Shown here in pieces: positions 14,849 to 24,162 of a stretch of 32,451 nt of DNA; position 1 is the first letter of the stretch, and the number at the start of each line of letters is the position of its first letter. The notes beneath the pieces were generated by a model, which did not search any database, was not told the origin of the DNA, and saw only the letters and a list, made by a program, of their open reading frames with translations. The DNA lies in contig CAMAVD010000030.1 in assembly GCA_945861575.1 (NCBI GenBank), forward strand, positions 1 to 32,451, written 5' to 3'. A program made the translations under genes and the position numbers. This DNA is from Akkermansia muciniphila. Lineage in GTDB: Bacteria > Verrucomicrobiota > Verrucomicrobiia > Limisphaerales > UBA11320.

Positions 14849-16159
14849 CTAGATCTTGGTTCCGTGGGGGATGATGCCGTTCTTTGGGATGATGACGATG
14901 CCGTCGCGGACGTGGTAGAGGGGGTGATCCACGTTCTCTTCTTTCCCTTCGGGGTTGATGACGCAGTTGTCACCGATCCTTGCATTCTTGTCGATGATCG
15001 CGTTCTCGATGCGAGTGTTCTGCCCGATGCCCAGGCGCGGCTTCCCGAGCATCTCGTTCTCAACGATGGAGTCCTGGCTCTCGTAGTAATCGCAGCCCAT
15101 CATGATCGTCCGGTTGAGCGAGCTTCCTGAGCCCACCAGGCTGCGAATTCCGATGATGGATTGGCTGATTTTAGCGTGATTGATTATGCACCCGTCGGAA
15201 ACTAAAGCGTGGTCGATCTGAGCTCCATTGATCTTCGAGCCAGGCAGGAAGCGCGGGCGGCTGAAGATGGGGGAGGCCATGTCGAAGAAGTTGAACCGAG
15301 GAAGCTCCGACGCAAGGTCCAGATTGGCTTCGAAGAACGAGCGGATGGTCCCGATGTCTTCCCAATAGCCTTGGAAGACGTAGGAGTAGACCTGTCTCTT
15401 ACCGATGGCTTCAGGGATGATGTGCTTCCCGAAATCCGTTTCCCCGCTGGCCAGCATCTGAATCAGGACGTCGCGGTTGAAGACGTAGATACCCATGGAA
15501 GCGAGCGCATATTCTTCATCGCCCTCTATCCCGAGCTGGCCGTAGGACTTCTTGTCGAGCGTCAGCGACTTGAGGAGCTCCGGATCTTTCGGCTTCTCGA
15601 CGAAACGGGTGATCCGTTTTGCCTCGTCGATCTGCATGATGCCGAGTCCGCCTGCCTCGCTGGTGGGCACGGGAAGGGTGGCGATAGTGAGTTCAGCCCC
15701 GGTGTCCACGTGCTGGAGCAGGATCCGGCGGAAGTCCATGCGATACAGCTGGTCGCCGCTGAGGATCAGGCAGTAGTCGAAGGAATGGTTCAGGATATGG
15801 ATCAGGTTCTTGCGGACGGCGTCGGCCGTTCCCTGATACCAAGATGTGTTTGTGAAGGATTGCTCGGCGGCGAGGATTTCGACGAAGCCGCCGGAAAACT
15901 GGTCAAACTTGTAGCTCTGGTAAATGTGCCTGTGCAGGGAGGCCGAGTTGAACTGCGTCAGCACATAGATGCGCCGCAGGTTCGAGTTGATGCAGTTGGA
16001 GATGGGGACGTCAACCAGGCGATATTTGCCGGCCAGCGGTACCGCTGGCTTGGATCTCTCCATCGTGAGAGGAAAAAGTCGCGTTCCCTGGCCGCCTCCC
16101 ATGATGATGCAGAGGACGTTCGAAGTGTTGGGGGTGACGCGTTTGAAAAATGATGTCAT
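14849..16159 (-). CDS. glgC: Glucose-1-phosphate adenylyltransferase
   Basis: GlgC makes ADP-glucose from glucose-1-phosphate and ATP, the committed step of bacterial glycogen synthesis. The 436-residue protein has the nucleotidyltransferase start CIIMGGGQGTRLFPLT (about residues 17-32) followed by RSKPAVP, then WYQGTADAVRKN, LILSGDQLYRMD, the FVEKPKDP sugar-phosphate segment and YWEDIGT. A left-handed beta-helix follows from about residue 300 to the end (repeats such as AQIDHALVSDGCIIN, TRIENAIIDKNARIG). The length and layout match the cyanobacterial/plant-like type. No other glg genes are nearby. It is transcribed divergently from glmS. Confidence 0.94.
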   Translation of the reverse strand: MTSFFKRVTPNTSNVLCIIMGGGQGTRLFPLTMERSKPAVPLAGKYRLVDVPISNCINSNLRRIYVLTQFNSASLHRHIYQSYKFDQFSGGFVEILAAEQSFTNTSWYQGTADAVRKNLIHILNHSFDYCLILSGDQLYRMDFRRILLQHVDTGAELTIATLPVPTSEAGGLGIMQIDEAKRITRFVEKPKDPELLKSLTLDKKSYGQLGIEGDEEYALASMGIYVFNRDVLIQMLASGETDFGKHIIPEAIGKRQVYSYVFQGYWEDIGTIRSFFEANLDLASELPRFNFFDMASPIFSRPRFLPGSKINGAQIDHALVSDGCIINHAKISQSIIGIRSLVGSGSSLNRTIMMGCDYYESQDSIVENEMLGKPRLGIGQNTRIENAIIDKNARIGDNCVINPEGKEENVDHPLYHVRDGIVIIPKNGIIPHGTKI

Positions 16160-16239
16160 AATAACGGTCCAGTGTTGCGGTGGCTACGAGGGCTTCTATA
16201 GCGTGAGGGCCGTTCCGCGCGCAAGCCGCAACACGACAC

Positions 16240-16302
16240 AACGGTCGATTTTGCTCCATCAAGATATTTCTCGCCCTGCCGACTGAGAAGATGTCGACCG
16301 TT
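16240..16302. promoter_or_regulatory. Spaced 9-bp inverted repeat between glgC and glmS
   Basis: AACGGTCGA (16240-16248) and its exact reverse complement TCGACCGTT (16294-16302) lie 45 bases apart in the 191-base divergent gap. They could be paired operator half-sites controlling one or both genes, or form a stem in the glmS leader. A further GGTCGAC lies at about 16314-16320. I see no ribozyme-like structure here. Confidence 0.25.
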
Positions 16303-16350
16303 CTCTGAGCCAGGGTCGACAGCGCGAAATTAACCGGACTTAGCAAACAC

Positions 16351-18207
16351 ATGTGTGGCATTGTTGGATATATTGGCAAGCGTGATGCGACTCCCATCCT
16401 CCTGGAAGGCTTGCGTCGACTTGAGTACCGTGGATACGACAGCGCCGGGATCGCTCTGAACGGCGACGGGCGCTTTCAGATTCGGAAAAAGAAGGGTAAG
16501 ATTGACGAAGGTCTAGCCCGATTGCTCCCAGAGAACCCCGCCCACGGTAATTCGGGCATTGGGCATACGCGATGGGCCACTCACGGCCCCCCCAGCGACG
16601 AGAACTCCCACCCCCATCTCGACCAGTCCGGCCGCATCGTGGTGGTGCACAATGGAGTTATTGAGAATTTCGACCGGCTTAAGCAGCGGATGCTTCGCGA
16701 TGGTCACACGTTCCATTCGGCTACCGACACGGAGGTGCTGGCACACCTCATAGGTGAGCACTATATGAAAGTGAAGGCCAAGAGCGGCGACCTTCACCCG
16801 CTTACCTTGGCCGTGATGAATGCTCTGCGAGAGGTCATCGGCACCTATGGCATTGGTGTGCTTTCGGTTGATTATCCGGATGTCATGGTTGGCGCAAGGC
16901 GGGGATCGCCCCTCCTCGTGGGCGTCGGCGAGGGGGAGCACTTCCTGGCCAGCGATGCCAGCGCGGTCGTGGCCCATACCCGTCAGGTGGCCTATCTGAA
17001 CGACTACGACGTGGCCACCATTGAGTCTGGTCGCTTCGATGTGACAAGTTTGGGTTCCGACACCGCCAAGGTGCAGATCAGTCAGCTGGAATTTGGCGCG
17101 GAGGCCGCAGAAAAGGGCGACTTCGCTCATTTCATGCTCAAGGAAATCTTTGAGCAGCCTCGCACCGTGCAAAACGCTCTGCGTGGACGCATCGACCTAG
17201 AGGAGGGAATGCCGAAGTTTGGTGGTCTGAACATGACCACTGCCGAGTTGCGTGAGGTGGACCAAATCGTGATTCCGGCCTGTGGCACGAGTTGGCATGC
17301 CGCGCTCCTTGGAGAATATCTTTTCGAGGAATTCGCTCATATTCCCACGGAAGTCGAGTATGCCAGCGAGTTTCGCTACCGGAACTCGCCCATCGAAAAA
17401 CACACGCTCGTTCTGGTGATTACTCAGTCCGGAGAGACGGCGGACACGCTGGCCGGTTTGCGTGAGTCGCGTCGACGTGGGCACAAGGTCCTGGCCATCT
17501 GCAATGTTGTAGGCAGCACCATCGCTCGCGAGGCGGACGGAGGGATCTACCTTCACGCCGGTCCCGAAATCGGTGTGGCCAGCACCAAGGCATTCACGTC
17601 CCAGGTTTCTGTCCTAGCACTCTTTGCCTTGCTCATGGGGCGCATCCGGATGCTTTCGAGCAGTAAGGGGGCCCAGTTCTTGAGGGCTCTCGAGGCAGCT
17701 CCGCAGCAAATCGAGAAGGTCCTGGAACAGAACGACGCCATTCGTCGGATCGCCCAGAAGTATGCCCAGTGCGAGGATTTCTTCTTCCTTGGACGACAGT
17801 ATAACTTCCCGGTATCTCTCGAGGGAGCCCTGAAACTTAAGGAAATCTCCTACATTCACGCCGAAGGGTATCCTGCGGCTGAGATGAAGCACGGTCCCAT
17901 CGCCATGATCGATGAGAAGACCCCCAGTGTGTTTGTGATTCCGTCCGATGGTATGTATGAGAAATCCTTCAGCAATCTGGAGGAGATCAAGGCACGTAAG
18001 GGACCCGTGATAGCCATCGCAACCGAGGGGAATACGAGGATTAAGGATCGGGTGGACGACGTGATCTACGTGCCATCGACTCTTGAGCCTATCTCACCCC
18101 TCCTGACGGTCATCCCACTCCAGCTCCTCGCTTACCACATCGCTGTGGCGCGCGGCTGCGACGTGGACAAGCCGCGCAATCTTGCGAAGAGCGTGACAGT
18201 CGAGTGA
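16351..18207 (+). CDS. glmS: Glutamine--fructose-6-phosphate aminotransferase (isomerizing)
   Basis: GlmS makes glucosamine-6-phosphate, the first step towards UDP-GlcNAc for peptidoglycan and lipopolysaccharide. The 618-residue protein begins MCGIVGYIG, so Cys2 is the glutaminase nucleophile once Met is removed. The glutaminase domain (about 1-230) includes RLEYRGYDSAGIAL, GHTRWATHG and HNGVIEN. Two SIS sugar-isomerase domains follow (about 290-430, with ACGTSWHAALLGEY and TQSGETADTL, and about 465-600, with FLGRQYNFPVSLEGALKLKE and AEGYPAAEMKHGP). The end, KPRNLAKSVTVE, is the canonical C-terminus. It converges on nadB, with only 14 bases between the stops. Confidence 0.96.
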   Translation: MCGIVGYIGKRDATPILLEGLRRLEYRGYDSAGIALNGDGRFQIRKKKGKIDEGLARLLPENPAHGNSGIGHTRWATHGPPSDENSHPHLDQSGRIVVVHNGVIENFDRLKQRMLRDGHTFHSATDTEVLAHLIGEHYMKVKAKSGDLHPLTLAVMNALREVIGTYGIGVLSVDYPDVMVGARRGSPLLVGVGEGEHFLASDASAVVAHTRQVAYLNDYDVATIESGRFDVTSLGSDTAKVQISQLEFGAEAAEKGDFAHFMLKEIFEQPRTVQNALRGRIDLEEGMPKFGGLNMTTAELREVDQIVIPACGTSWHAALLGEYLFEEFAHIPTEVEYASEFRYRNSPIEKHTLVLVITQSGETADTLAGLRESRRRGHKVLAICNVVGSTIAREADGGIYLHAGPEIGVASTKAFTSQVSVLALFALLMGRIRMLSSSKGAQFLRALEAAPQQIEKVLEQNDAIRRIAQKYAQCEDFFFLGRQYNFPVSLEGALKLKEISYIHAEGYPAAEMKHGPIAMIDEKTPSVFVIPSDGMYEKSFSNLEEIKARKGPVIAIATEGNTRIKDRVDDVIYVPSTLEPISPLLTVIPLQLLAYHIAVARGCDVDKPRNLAKSVTVE

Positions 18208-18221
18208 GCCGGGGACGGGGG

Positions 18222-19841
18222 TCAGACTGGCTTGCGACGGAGCACGGTATCCTGCGTGGCCCAAGACGGATCCGTCTGGGGGAAGTCGAGGGTGTAGTGA
18301 AGCCCTCGACTTTCCGGTCGCACCATGGCGCTGCGGATGATGGTCTCGGCAACGGTGGCTATGTTCCGCAGCTCCAGCAGATCGGCGGTCACAATAAAGT
18401 CCCAGTAATACCCCTGGATCTCTTCTTGTAGGTTGGCGATCCGGGTTTCCGCCCGTTGCAGGCGCTTTTGAGTGCGTACAATCCCCACGTAGTCCCACAT
18501 GCAGCGACGGATCTCATCCCAGTTGTGGGATACGACGACCATCTCATCGGCATTTGTCGCCCTTCCGGACTGCCACAGCGGAAGTCTGCTGGGAGGTTTG
18601 GGCAAGTCTTGGGCCCCGAGTCGTGCCGCCGCACGATGGGCGCAGACCAGGGCCTCCAGAAGAGAGTTGCTGGCGAGTCGGTTGGCTCCATGCAATCCTG
18701 TGCAGGCCACTTCACCCACGGCGTAGAGGCCAGGGATCTCCGTCTCTCCGTCCAACGTCGTTACGACCCCGCCACATTGGTAATGGGCAGCAGGGACCAC
18801 TGGAATGGGTTCCTTGGTGATGTCGATACCGTAGCCTAGACAGGTGCTGTAGACGTTCGGGAATCGGTCTATGATGAAGGGTGCCGGCTTATCGGTGATG
18901 TCCAAGAGCACATGGTCGGCACCACTCCGCTTCATCTCATTGTCGATTGCTCGCGCAACGACGTCACGCGGTGCCAGTGACTTCATGGGGTGATAACGTT
19001 CCATGAATGCGTTGCCATCTACGGTTCGTAACGTTCCACCTTCGCCACGGACGGCCTCCGTGATAAGGAAGGACTTCGCTTTGGGGTGATAGAGACAGGT
19101 TGGATGGAATTGAATGAACTCCATGTTCGCAACCGGGGCTCCTGCCCGGTAAGCCATGGCCACACCATCCCCTGTCGCGATGTCCGGATTGGTCGTGTAC
19201 AGATAAACCTTCCCGCATCCACCGGTGGCCAAGATCACCGCCTTTGAAGCGTAGGTGCTCACTTCACCGGTATCGGAGTTGAGCACATATGCCCCGATGC
19301 AGCGATTGTCCCCGTCCATGCCCAGCTTCCGGGTGGTGAGGAGGTCGATTCCGAAATGGTTCTCCAGAATCTCAATATTGGATTGGCGGGCAACCGCTGC
19401 CAGGAGGGCCTGCTCGACTTCCCGGCCGGTCATGTCTTTCGCGTGAAGGATTCTCCGGTGGGAATGCCCTCCCTCCTTGCCCAAATCGAGCTCGATCTCC
19501 CCTGGGAAGCCGGGGATCTCACGTTCGGAGAAGCGCATGCCTAACTCGATTAGATCGGCGATCCGGTCGGGGCCTTCTTCCACGATTTTTCTCACAACAG
19601 ATTCACGGCAGAGGCCTGCTCCTGCGTTGAGGGTGTCTCGTACGTGCATCTCGAAGGAGTCGTGCTTGCTGGTGACCGCCGCAATCCCCCCTTGTGCGTA
19701 ATTGGTGTTCGATTCGGCGCGGTGCTTTTTGGTGAGGATTCCCACGCTGCCGTGCTGGCTTGCCTTGAGGGCAAAGAACAGCCCGGCTATCCCGCTGCCC
19801 AATACCAAATAGTCGAAGTATTGTCCGTTGCTTGCGTTCAT
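18222..19841 (-). CDS. nadB: L-aspartate oxidase
   Basis: NadB oxidises L-aspartate to iminoaspartate, the first step of de novo NAD synthesis, using FAD. The 539-residue protein has an N-terminal FAD-binding fold (YLVLGSGIAGLFFALKA), TNYAQGGIAAV, the catalytic region HSHRRILHAKDMTGREVE, LATGGCGKVYLYTTNP, GDGVAMAYRAGAPVANMEFIQFHPT and YAVGEVACTGLHGANRLASN, followed by a helical C-terminal domain. These features separate it from fumarate reductase and succinate dehydrogenase flavoproteins. It lies 12 bases downstream of panC and is probably co-transcribed with it. Neither nadA nor nadC is in the window. Confidence 0.94.
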   Translation of the reverse strand: MNASNGQYFDYLVLGSGIAGLFFALKASQHGSVGILTKKHRAESNTNYAQGGIAAVTSKHDSFEMHVRDTLNAGAGLCRESVVRKIVEEGPDRIADLIELGMRFSEREIPGFPGEIELDLGKEGGHSHRRILHAKDMTGREVEQALLAAVARQSNIEILENHFGIDLLTTRKLGMDGDNRCIGAYVLNSDTGEVSTYASKAVILATGGCGKVYLYTTNPDIATGDGVAMAYRAGAPVANMEFIQFHPTCLYHPKAKSFLITEAVRGEGGTLRTVDGNAFMERYHPMKSLAPRDVVARAIDNEMKRSGADHVLLDITDKPAPFIIDRFPNVYSTCLGYGIDITKEPIPVVPAAHYQCGGVVTTLDGETEIPGLYAVGEVACTGLHGANRLASNSLLEALVCAHRAAARLGAQDLPKPPSRLPLWQSGRATNADEMVVVSHNWDEIRRCMWDYVGIVRTQKRLQRAETRIANLQEEIQGYYWDFIVTADLLELRNIATVAETIIRSAMVRPESRGLHYTLDFPQTDPSWATQDTVLRRKPV

Positions 19842-19853
19842 CAGAAAAAACGA

Positions 19854-20720
19854 TCAGAGCCTTGAATTGTCTATCAAGCGCGTGGTTCCCACCCGGACCG
19901 CCAGTGCAAAGTGGACTCCGGGCTTGAGTTGGGCGGCAGGTTGGAGTGTGGAGGGGTCGAAGAAGGCCAGATAGTCCACCTTGGCTTCTGGATTCTTCTC
20001 GATCGTTGCTTTTAGCTGATCGGCCAGGGCTTTCACGCTGAGTCGGGGGCCGGACTGGCGCGCCAAGCGCCGAGCTGCTTGAATGGCTTGGTAGAGGCAG
20101 ACCGCCTGAAGTCGCTGTGGCGGAGTCAGGAATGCGTTTCGTGAGCTGAGCGCCAGGCCGTCTGCCTCCCGAACGGTGGGGGCCACCTTCACTTTCACCG
20201 GGAGGTTCAGGTTGGACGTCATGCGTTGGATGACCGCTGCCTGCTGGTAATCCTTCGCTCCAAAGACAGCGATTTCGGGGAGGACCAGATTGAAGAGTTT
20301 GGCGACCACCGTTGTCACCCCGCGAAAATGGGTGGGGCGTGAGATTCCCTCCATGCGGGCGCTGAGTTGATTCTCCTGAACAAAAGTGGAGTAGCCGCCC
20401 CTATCCATTTGCGGGTAGAGCGTCGCGTTCGAGGGGAGAAAGAGGACGTTGACGCCTGAGGATCGACAGAGTGCCTTGTCGCGGGCTAGGTTGCGTGGAT
20501 AGCGGCTCAGATCCTCTGTCGGGCTGAATTGGGTGGGGTTTACGTAGAGGCTTAGAACGAGTAACCCGTCGTCTCCGATGGCGCGTCGGGCCGCACGGCA
20601 CAGACTGAGATGTCCTTCATGGAGAAACCCCATGGTTGGGACGAGTCCTACTCGAATTCCCTGCCGGCGCCATCGAAGGGCCACCGATTGCATTTGCTGC
20701 GGGGATCGTATGATTCGCAC
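19854..20720 (-). CDS. panC: Pantothenate synthetase
   Basis: PanC joins pantoate and beta-alanine using ATP, the last step of pantothenate synthesis on the way to coenzyme A. The 288-residue protein is the usual family length. It contains the nucleotide-binding PTMGFLHEGHLSL (HIGH-like His), SLYVNPTQF, FRGVTTVVAKLFNLV, VFGAKDYQQ, DGLALSSRNAFLT and a C-terminal region of beta strands ending RVGTTRLIDN. It is the first gene of a panC-nadB pair, so two cofactor pathways would be co-expressed. The 183-base gap to the divergent acylphosphatase gene holds a GAATTAATTC palindrome (20797-20806) but no clear promoter boxes. Confidence 0.95.
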   Translation of the reverse strand: MRIIRSPQQMQSVALRWRRQGIRVGLVPTMGFLHEGHLSLCRAARRAIGDDGLLVLSLYVNPTQFSPTEDLSRYPRNLARDKALCRSSGVNVLFLPSNATLYPQMDRGGYSTFVQENQLSARMEGISRPTHFRGVTTVVAKLFNLVLPEIAVFGAKDYQQAAVIQRMTSNLNLPVKVKVAPTVREADGLALSSRNAFLTPPQRLQAVCLYQAIQAARRLARQSGPRLSVKALADQLKATIEKNPEAKVDYLAFFDPSTLQPAAQLKPGVHFALAVRVGTTRLIDNSRL

Positions 20721-20903
20721 GCGTTTGGTTTACTGGGTGTGCGGAGGGATGGGTAGCGAAAAGGGAGGTCGCGATCGCTTTCTGCCCCTCTTTGAAGAAT
20801 TAATTCGTTGCCTCCTTGTTCCTGGTTGTGTCTTGATGCGTGTGACATAAGTTAGCCACATGATTCGCTTTCCCGGGAACTTGGTGTAAAGATTTCATAG
20901 CGC

Positions 20904-21191
20904 ATGTTCTCTGGAAAATGCCGATGCGTTCGAGTGCTGTATACCGGAAGAGTTCAGGGAGTGGGGTTTCGTTACATGGCTAAAACGGTCGCGCAAGGCT
21001 ATGAGGTTAGAGGTTTTGTGAAAAACCTATCTGATGGCCGGGTGGAAATGATGGTGGAAGGGACGGAGGAAGAATTGGGCTTTTTCCTCCAAGCCATCCA
21101 GGATTCGGGCCTTGGGCCGTGCATTCGGGGCCAGGAAGCTACATGGACGGTGGCAACTGGACAGTTTAAGGGTTTCGAGATCGTCCGATAA
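20904..21191 (+). CDS. acyP: Acylphosphatase
   Basis: This small cytoplasmic enzyme hydrolyses acyl phosphates. The 95 residues include GRVQGVGFRY with the phosphate-binding Arg23 and GFVKNLSDGRVEMMVEG with the catalytic Asn41, at exactly the usual family positions. The protein ends with a FKGFEIV strand, as acylphosphatases do. The ATG at 20904 fits this numbering. Eleven bases separate its stop from the next gene, so the two are probably in one transcript. Confidence 0.93.
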   Translation: MFSGKCRCVRVLYTGRVQGVGFRYMAKTVAQGYEVRGFVKNLSDGRVEMMVEGTEEELGFFLQAIQDSGLGPCIRGQEATWTVATGQFKGFEIVR

Positions 21192-21202
21192 ATGCAGCAA
21201 CG

Positions 21203-21925
21203 ATGAAGTACGCGGTCATAGCCGACATTCATTCAAATCTGGAGGCCTTGGAAGTCGTTTTGGCAGATTCCAAGGCTCAAAACTGCACGCACTACTGTTG
21301 CATTGGCGACGTGGTGGGTTATGGGGCAAATCCTCGCGAATGCCTCGAGATTGTGCGTTCCATGGGCATGCCTTGTGTCAAAGGCAACCATGACGAGTAC
21401 TGCTCCATGGACGAAACCTTGGAGGGCTTCAATCCTCATGCGGCTGAGGCGGTTCAATGGACGCGCCAGCAGTTGACGGCAGAAGAGCGGCAATGGCTCA
21501 GGGATCTCAAGTATGTGCGCTTGGTGGCCAGCTTCACCATGGTCCATGCGACACTCGATGTTCCTCAGCGATGGGGCTATGTTTTCGACAAGCTCGCGGC
21601 TGCTGCCAGCTTCACCTATCAGAACACGGCGGTGTGTTTCTTCGGCCACACTCATGTTCCCGTCGCCTTTATTCGCGACAGTGTTGTGAGGGGGGGGACT
21701 TACTCCAAGTTCAAGGTGGAGCCAGGTCGTAAGTATTTTGTAAATGTGGGCAGCGTCGGTCAGCCTCGCGATTTGAATCCCAAGGCGGCCTATGTGATTT
21801 ACGATCTGGACGAGCAGACGATCGAGTTGCGTCGCTTGGACTACGACATCGCGAAGGCGCAGAAGAAGATTTTGGACGCAGGCCTTCCGCCCCGTTTAGC
21901 GGAGCGGCTTGATCATGGAAAGTGA
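21203..21925 (+). CDS. Calcineurin-like metallophosphoesterase
   Basis: This 240-residue cytoplasmic protein has all metal-binding motifs of the YfcE/MJ0936-type phosphodiesterases: ADIHSN (Asp8, His10), GDVVGYG (Asp36), GNHDEY (Asn62, His63), a later VHATLD and FFGHTHVP. The extra GYGANPRECLE and NVGSVGQPRD segments are typical of the subgroup often annotated simply as a metallophosphoesterase family protein. The substrate cannot be read from the sequence. It follows the acylphosphatase gene closely. Confidence 0.9.
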   Translation: MKYAVIADIHSNLEALEVVLADSKAQNCTHYCCIGDVVGYGANPRECLEIVRSMGMPCVKGNHDEYCSMDETLEGFNPHAAEAVQWTRQQLTAEERQWLRDLKYVRLVASFTMVHATLDVPQRWGYVFDKLAAAASFTYQNTAVCFFGHTHVPVAFIRDSVVRGGTYSKFKVEPGRKYFVNVGSVGQPRDLNPKAAYVIYDLDEQTIELRRLDYDIAKAQKKILDAGLPPRLAERLDHGK

Positions 21926-22041
21926 CAGCACCTCTCGCCCGAGCCAGATGAGAGCAGTATGAGCCATCGGGTCCATGAAGCCCGGGCGTCCAGTTTGGGA
22001 AGTAATGGCCATGGTTTCTTCTTGGCGCGGAGCGGCGAGAT

Positions 22042-23217
22042 GTGGAGACTGGGAGACTAGTGAGAGACATCCTGTCCAGCGTCCGCGATGCCCCATCCGA
22101 GTCGATGCTCCCTGGTGAACATCATCAAGCCGCTGCTGCGCCTTCCCGGTTGGGAATACGTAGGTCCGTCGGCGAGCCTTCCATCGCGACGTCCCCAAAG
22201 AAAATCTTGATCTTGAAGCCCAGTTCCCTGGGCGATGTCGTGCAGGCGCTTCCCGTCCTGCGTCTGCTCAAGCTGAGGTTTCCCCAGGCGAACATCTCCT
22301 GGTGGGTGGAATCCTCCCTGATACCCTTGTTGGAGGGCGACCCCGATTTGGAAGAGGTAATCCCGTTTGAGCGCAAGGCGTTGCTGAGATGGGCAGGCCT
22401 ACGAGGCCTTGCGTCCTCGGTGCGTCGGATGCGGGAAGAACGGTTCGATTGGATCCTGGATCTCCAAAGCCTGGCTCGAAGCGCGGCGGTCAGCTGGCTG
22501 GCGAACGGTGCCTTCACCATCGGACTCGAGGATCGTCGTGAGGGCGCTGCTGCTCTGCACGATGTCTCTGTCCCGCGCCGATCCGCTTCCACCCATGCTG
22601 TGGACTGGTATTTGGATGTGCTTCGCTTTTTGGATGTTCCGGTGCATGAACGCTTCGAGTGGCTTCCAGCCAGGCCCGATATCGCTCGGCAGATCGGTGA
22701 GAAGTGGCCTGTGAGCGGACGCTCCTGGATCTGTTTGCAGCCTGGCGCTCGGTGGATGAACAAGCGCTGGCCCATTAGGCACTTCCAAGAGCTGATGCGG
22801 CAGCTTGCGCGGCAGCATCCGGGGCTGGGATTCGCGATCATGGGGTCGCGTGAGGACCAAGATTTGGGCGCACAACTCGCCGCTGCTCTGCCGGGCGGCT
22901 CCGTCATTGATCTAACGGGTAGGACAAGCCTCGTGGAGATGGTTGAGTGGCTGCGTCAATGCAAGGTCATGATAACGAATGACACTGGGCCGATGCATGT
23001 GGCGGCTGCACTTGGCAAACCCGTGGTGGGGCTTTTTGGTCCTACGGATCCTCGCCGTACGGGTCCTTACGGCCAGGTTGATCGCGCCCTCCAGCTCAGC
23101 CTCCCCTGTACTCCCTGCCTCAAGGCGCGTTGCCATTATTCGACTCCCATGGAGTGCCTGCACGGACTGAGTTCGGCCCGGGTTGTGGAACAGGTGCAGG
23201 CGCTCGGGCAACTCTAG
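22042..23217 (+). CDS. Glycosyltransferase family 9 (heptosyltransferase-like)
   Basis: This is a GT9 enzyme, related to the ADP-heptose:LPS heptosyltransferases that build the lipopolysaccharide inner core at the cytoplasmic membrane. The domain begins at about residue 53 with KKILILKPSSLGDVVQALPVL and ends with MITNDTGPMHVAAALGKPVVGLFGPTDPRRTGPYG and a Cys-rich stretch (CTPCLKARCHY...MEC). The GTG at 22042 adds about 50 unconserved residues. ATG 22105 or a later start is equally possible, and there is no clear ribosome site. It fits an organism with an outer membrane. The exact sugar donor cannot be told. Confidence 0.85.
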   Translation: METGRLVRDILSSVRDAPSESMLPGEHHQAAAAPSRLGIRRSVGEPSIATSPKKILILKPSSLGDVVQALPVLRLLKLRFPQANISWWVESSLIPLLEGDPDLEEVIPFERKALLRWAGLRGLASSVRRMREERFDWILDLQSLARSAAVSWLANGAFTIGLEDRREGAAALHDVSVPRRSASTHAVDWYLDVLRFLDVPVHERFEWLPARPDIARQIGEKWPVSGRSWICLQPGARWMNKRWPIRHFQELMRQLARQHPGLGFAIMGSREDQDLGAQLAAALPGGSVIDLTGRTSLVEMVEWLRQCKVMITNDTGPMHVAAALGKPVVGLFGPTDPRRTGPYGQVDRALQLSLPCTPCLKARCHYSTPMECLHGLSSARVVEQVQALGQL

Positions 23218-23289
23218 CAGCGGGCGAACGCTCCCTTAACCGCCACTTTGCCTCTTGCGGGAAATGTTTTCCAGGTCCTTAGTTGTGCT

Positions 23290-24162
23290 ATGAAACGTGG
23301 TGCATGTGTCCTTACTTTGGTTCTCCTAGCCTTGGTTCCGTCCAGCTTCGGCCAGATGGCTGTGGACATTCAGTTGGACCAACAACGCTTCATTCGAGAT
23401 GAGAGACTGCCCGTCACTGTGCGCATCACCAACCGCTCCGGTCGGCCGGTCAAGATCGGTCAGAGCTCTGATTGGCTCAGCTTTAATTTGGAGGCGAGAG
23501 ATGGGAAAGTGATCGCTGCCTCTCGGGAGATAAGACCCGGCGGCCAGTTCGAGCTGGAGTCAGCCTCCTCGGTGGTGAAAACGATCGATCTTTCCGAAGG
23601 ATACGACTTTAGCCAGCCTGGGAGCTATCGACTGACGGCCGTTGCCAAGTTTCCAGAGGTGGATCTTGTGATAGCGAGTTCGTCGCTCACCTTCGATATC
23701 GTCAGAGGCACTCAAATCTGGGAAGAGATCTGCGGGCTTCCTGGGACCAACGCCACAGCTCAGTTCATTCGCTACTCCCTGCTCCATGCGAATCATTTAA
23801 AGGAGCTTCGTCTTTACGTGCGGGTGGCGGATGAGGAGGAGGGCGGCCAGGCGCGAGTATTCCCGCTGGGAAATGGTGTTTCCTTTAGCGCTCCCGAGCG
23901 GATTATTGACCGCACGAGCGACCTCCATGTGCTGTTCCAGAGCGGCCCCCGTTCGTTTGACTACGTTCGTGTGAACCCGCACGCCGAGCTCATTGATAGG
24001 CGCCGCTACGAGCTTCGTGGAGGCTCCCGCCCTCGACTCAAATTGAATGATCAGAGTGTTGTGAACGTCGTAGGTGGAGTGCTGATGTTGTCTTCCGACC
24101 GTTCGGTTGCGACGCCGCCGAAGCTTTCGGTTACGAATGCTGTCCCAACCTCCAAGCCTTAG
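23290..24162 (+). CDS. Secreted protein of unknown function
   Basis: I chose ATG 23290 because it opens a clean signal peptide (MKRGACVLTLVLLALVPSSFGQ), giving 290 residues; the in-frame TTG at 23248 adds MPLAGNVFQVLSCA without benefit. After the signal the sequence looks like an immunoglobulin-like beta sandwich (VDIQLDQQRFIRDERLPVTV and ITNRSGRPVKI), about residues 24-140. A second region follows that has no family I recognise. The first part recalls extracellular Ig-like or BsuPI-like folds, but I cannot name a function. Its 3' end overlaps the start of the DUF481 gene by 26 bases, which suggests translational coupling and a shared cell-envelope role. Confidence 0.7.
   Translation: MKRGACVLTLVLLALVPSSFGQMAVDIQLDQQRFIRDERLPVTVRITNRSGRPVKIGQSSDWLSFNLEARDGKVIAASREIRPGGQFELESASSVVKTIDLSEGYDFSQPGSYRLTAVAKFPEVDLVIASSSLTFDIVRGTQIWEEICGLPGTNATAQFIRYSLLHANHLKELRLYVRVADEEEGGQARVFPLGNGVSFSAPERIIDRTSDLHVLFQSGPRSFDYVRVNPHAELIDRRRYELRGGSRPRLKLNDQSVVNVVGGVLMLSSDRSVATPPKLSVTNAVPTSKP

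Noticed and set aside
15209-16153. A 314-codon open frame on the plus strand opposite glgC
   Set aside because: It is antisense to a full-length, clearly conserved glgC; long antisense frames are expected in GC-rich coding DNA, and the product resembles no family.
16160-16350. Possible glmS ribozyme in the glmS leader
   Set aside because: The gap lacks the conserved core of that ribozyme, which is known mainly from Firmicutes; only a spaced inverted repeat is visible.
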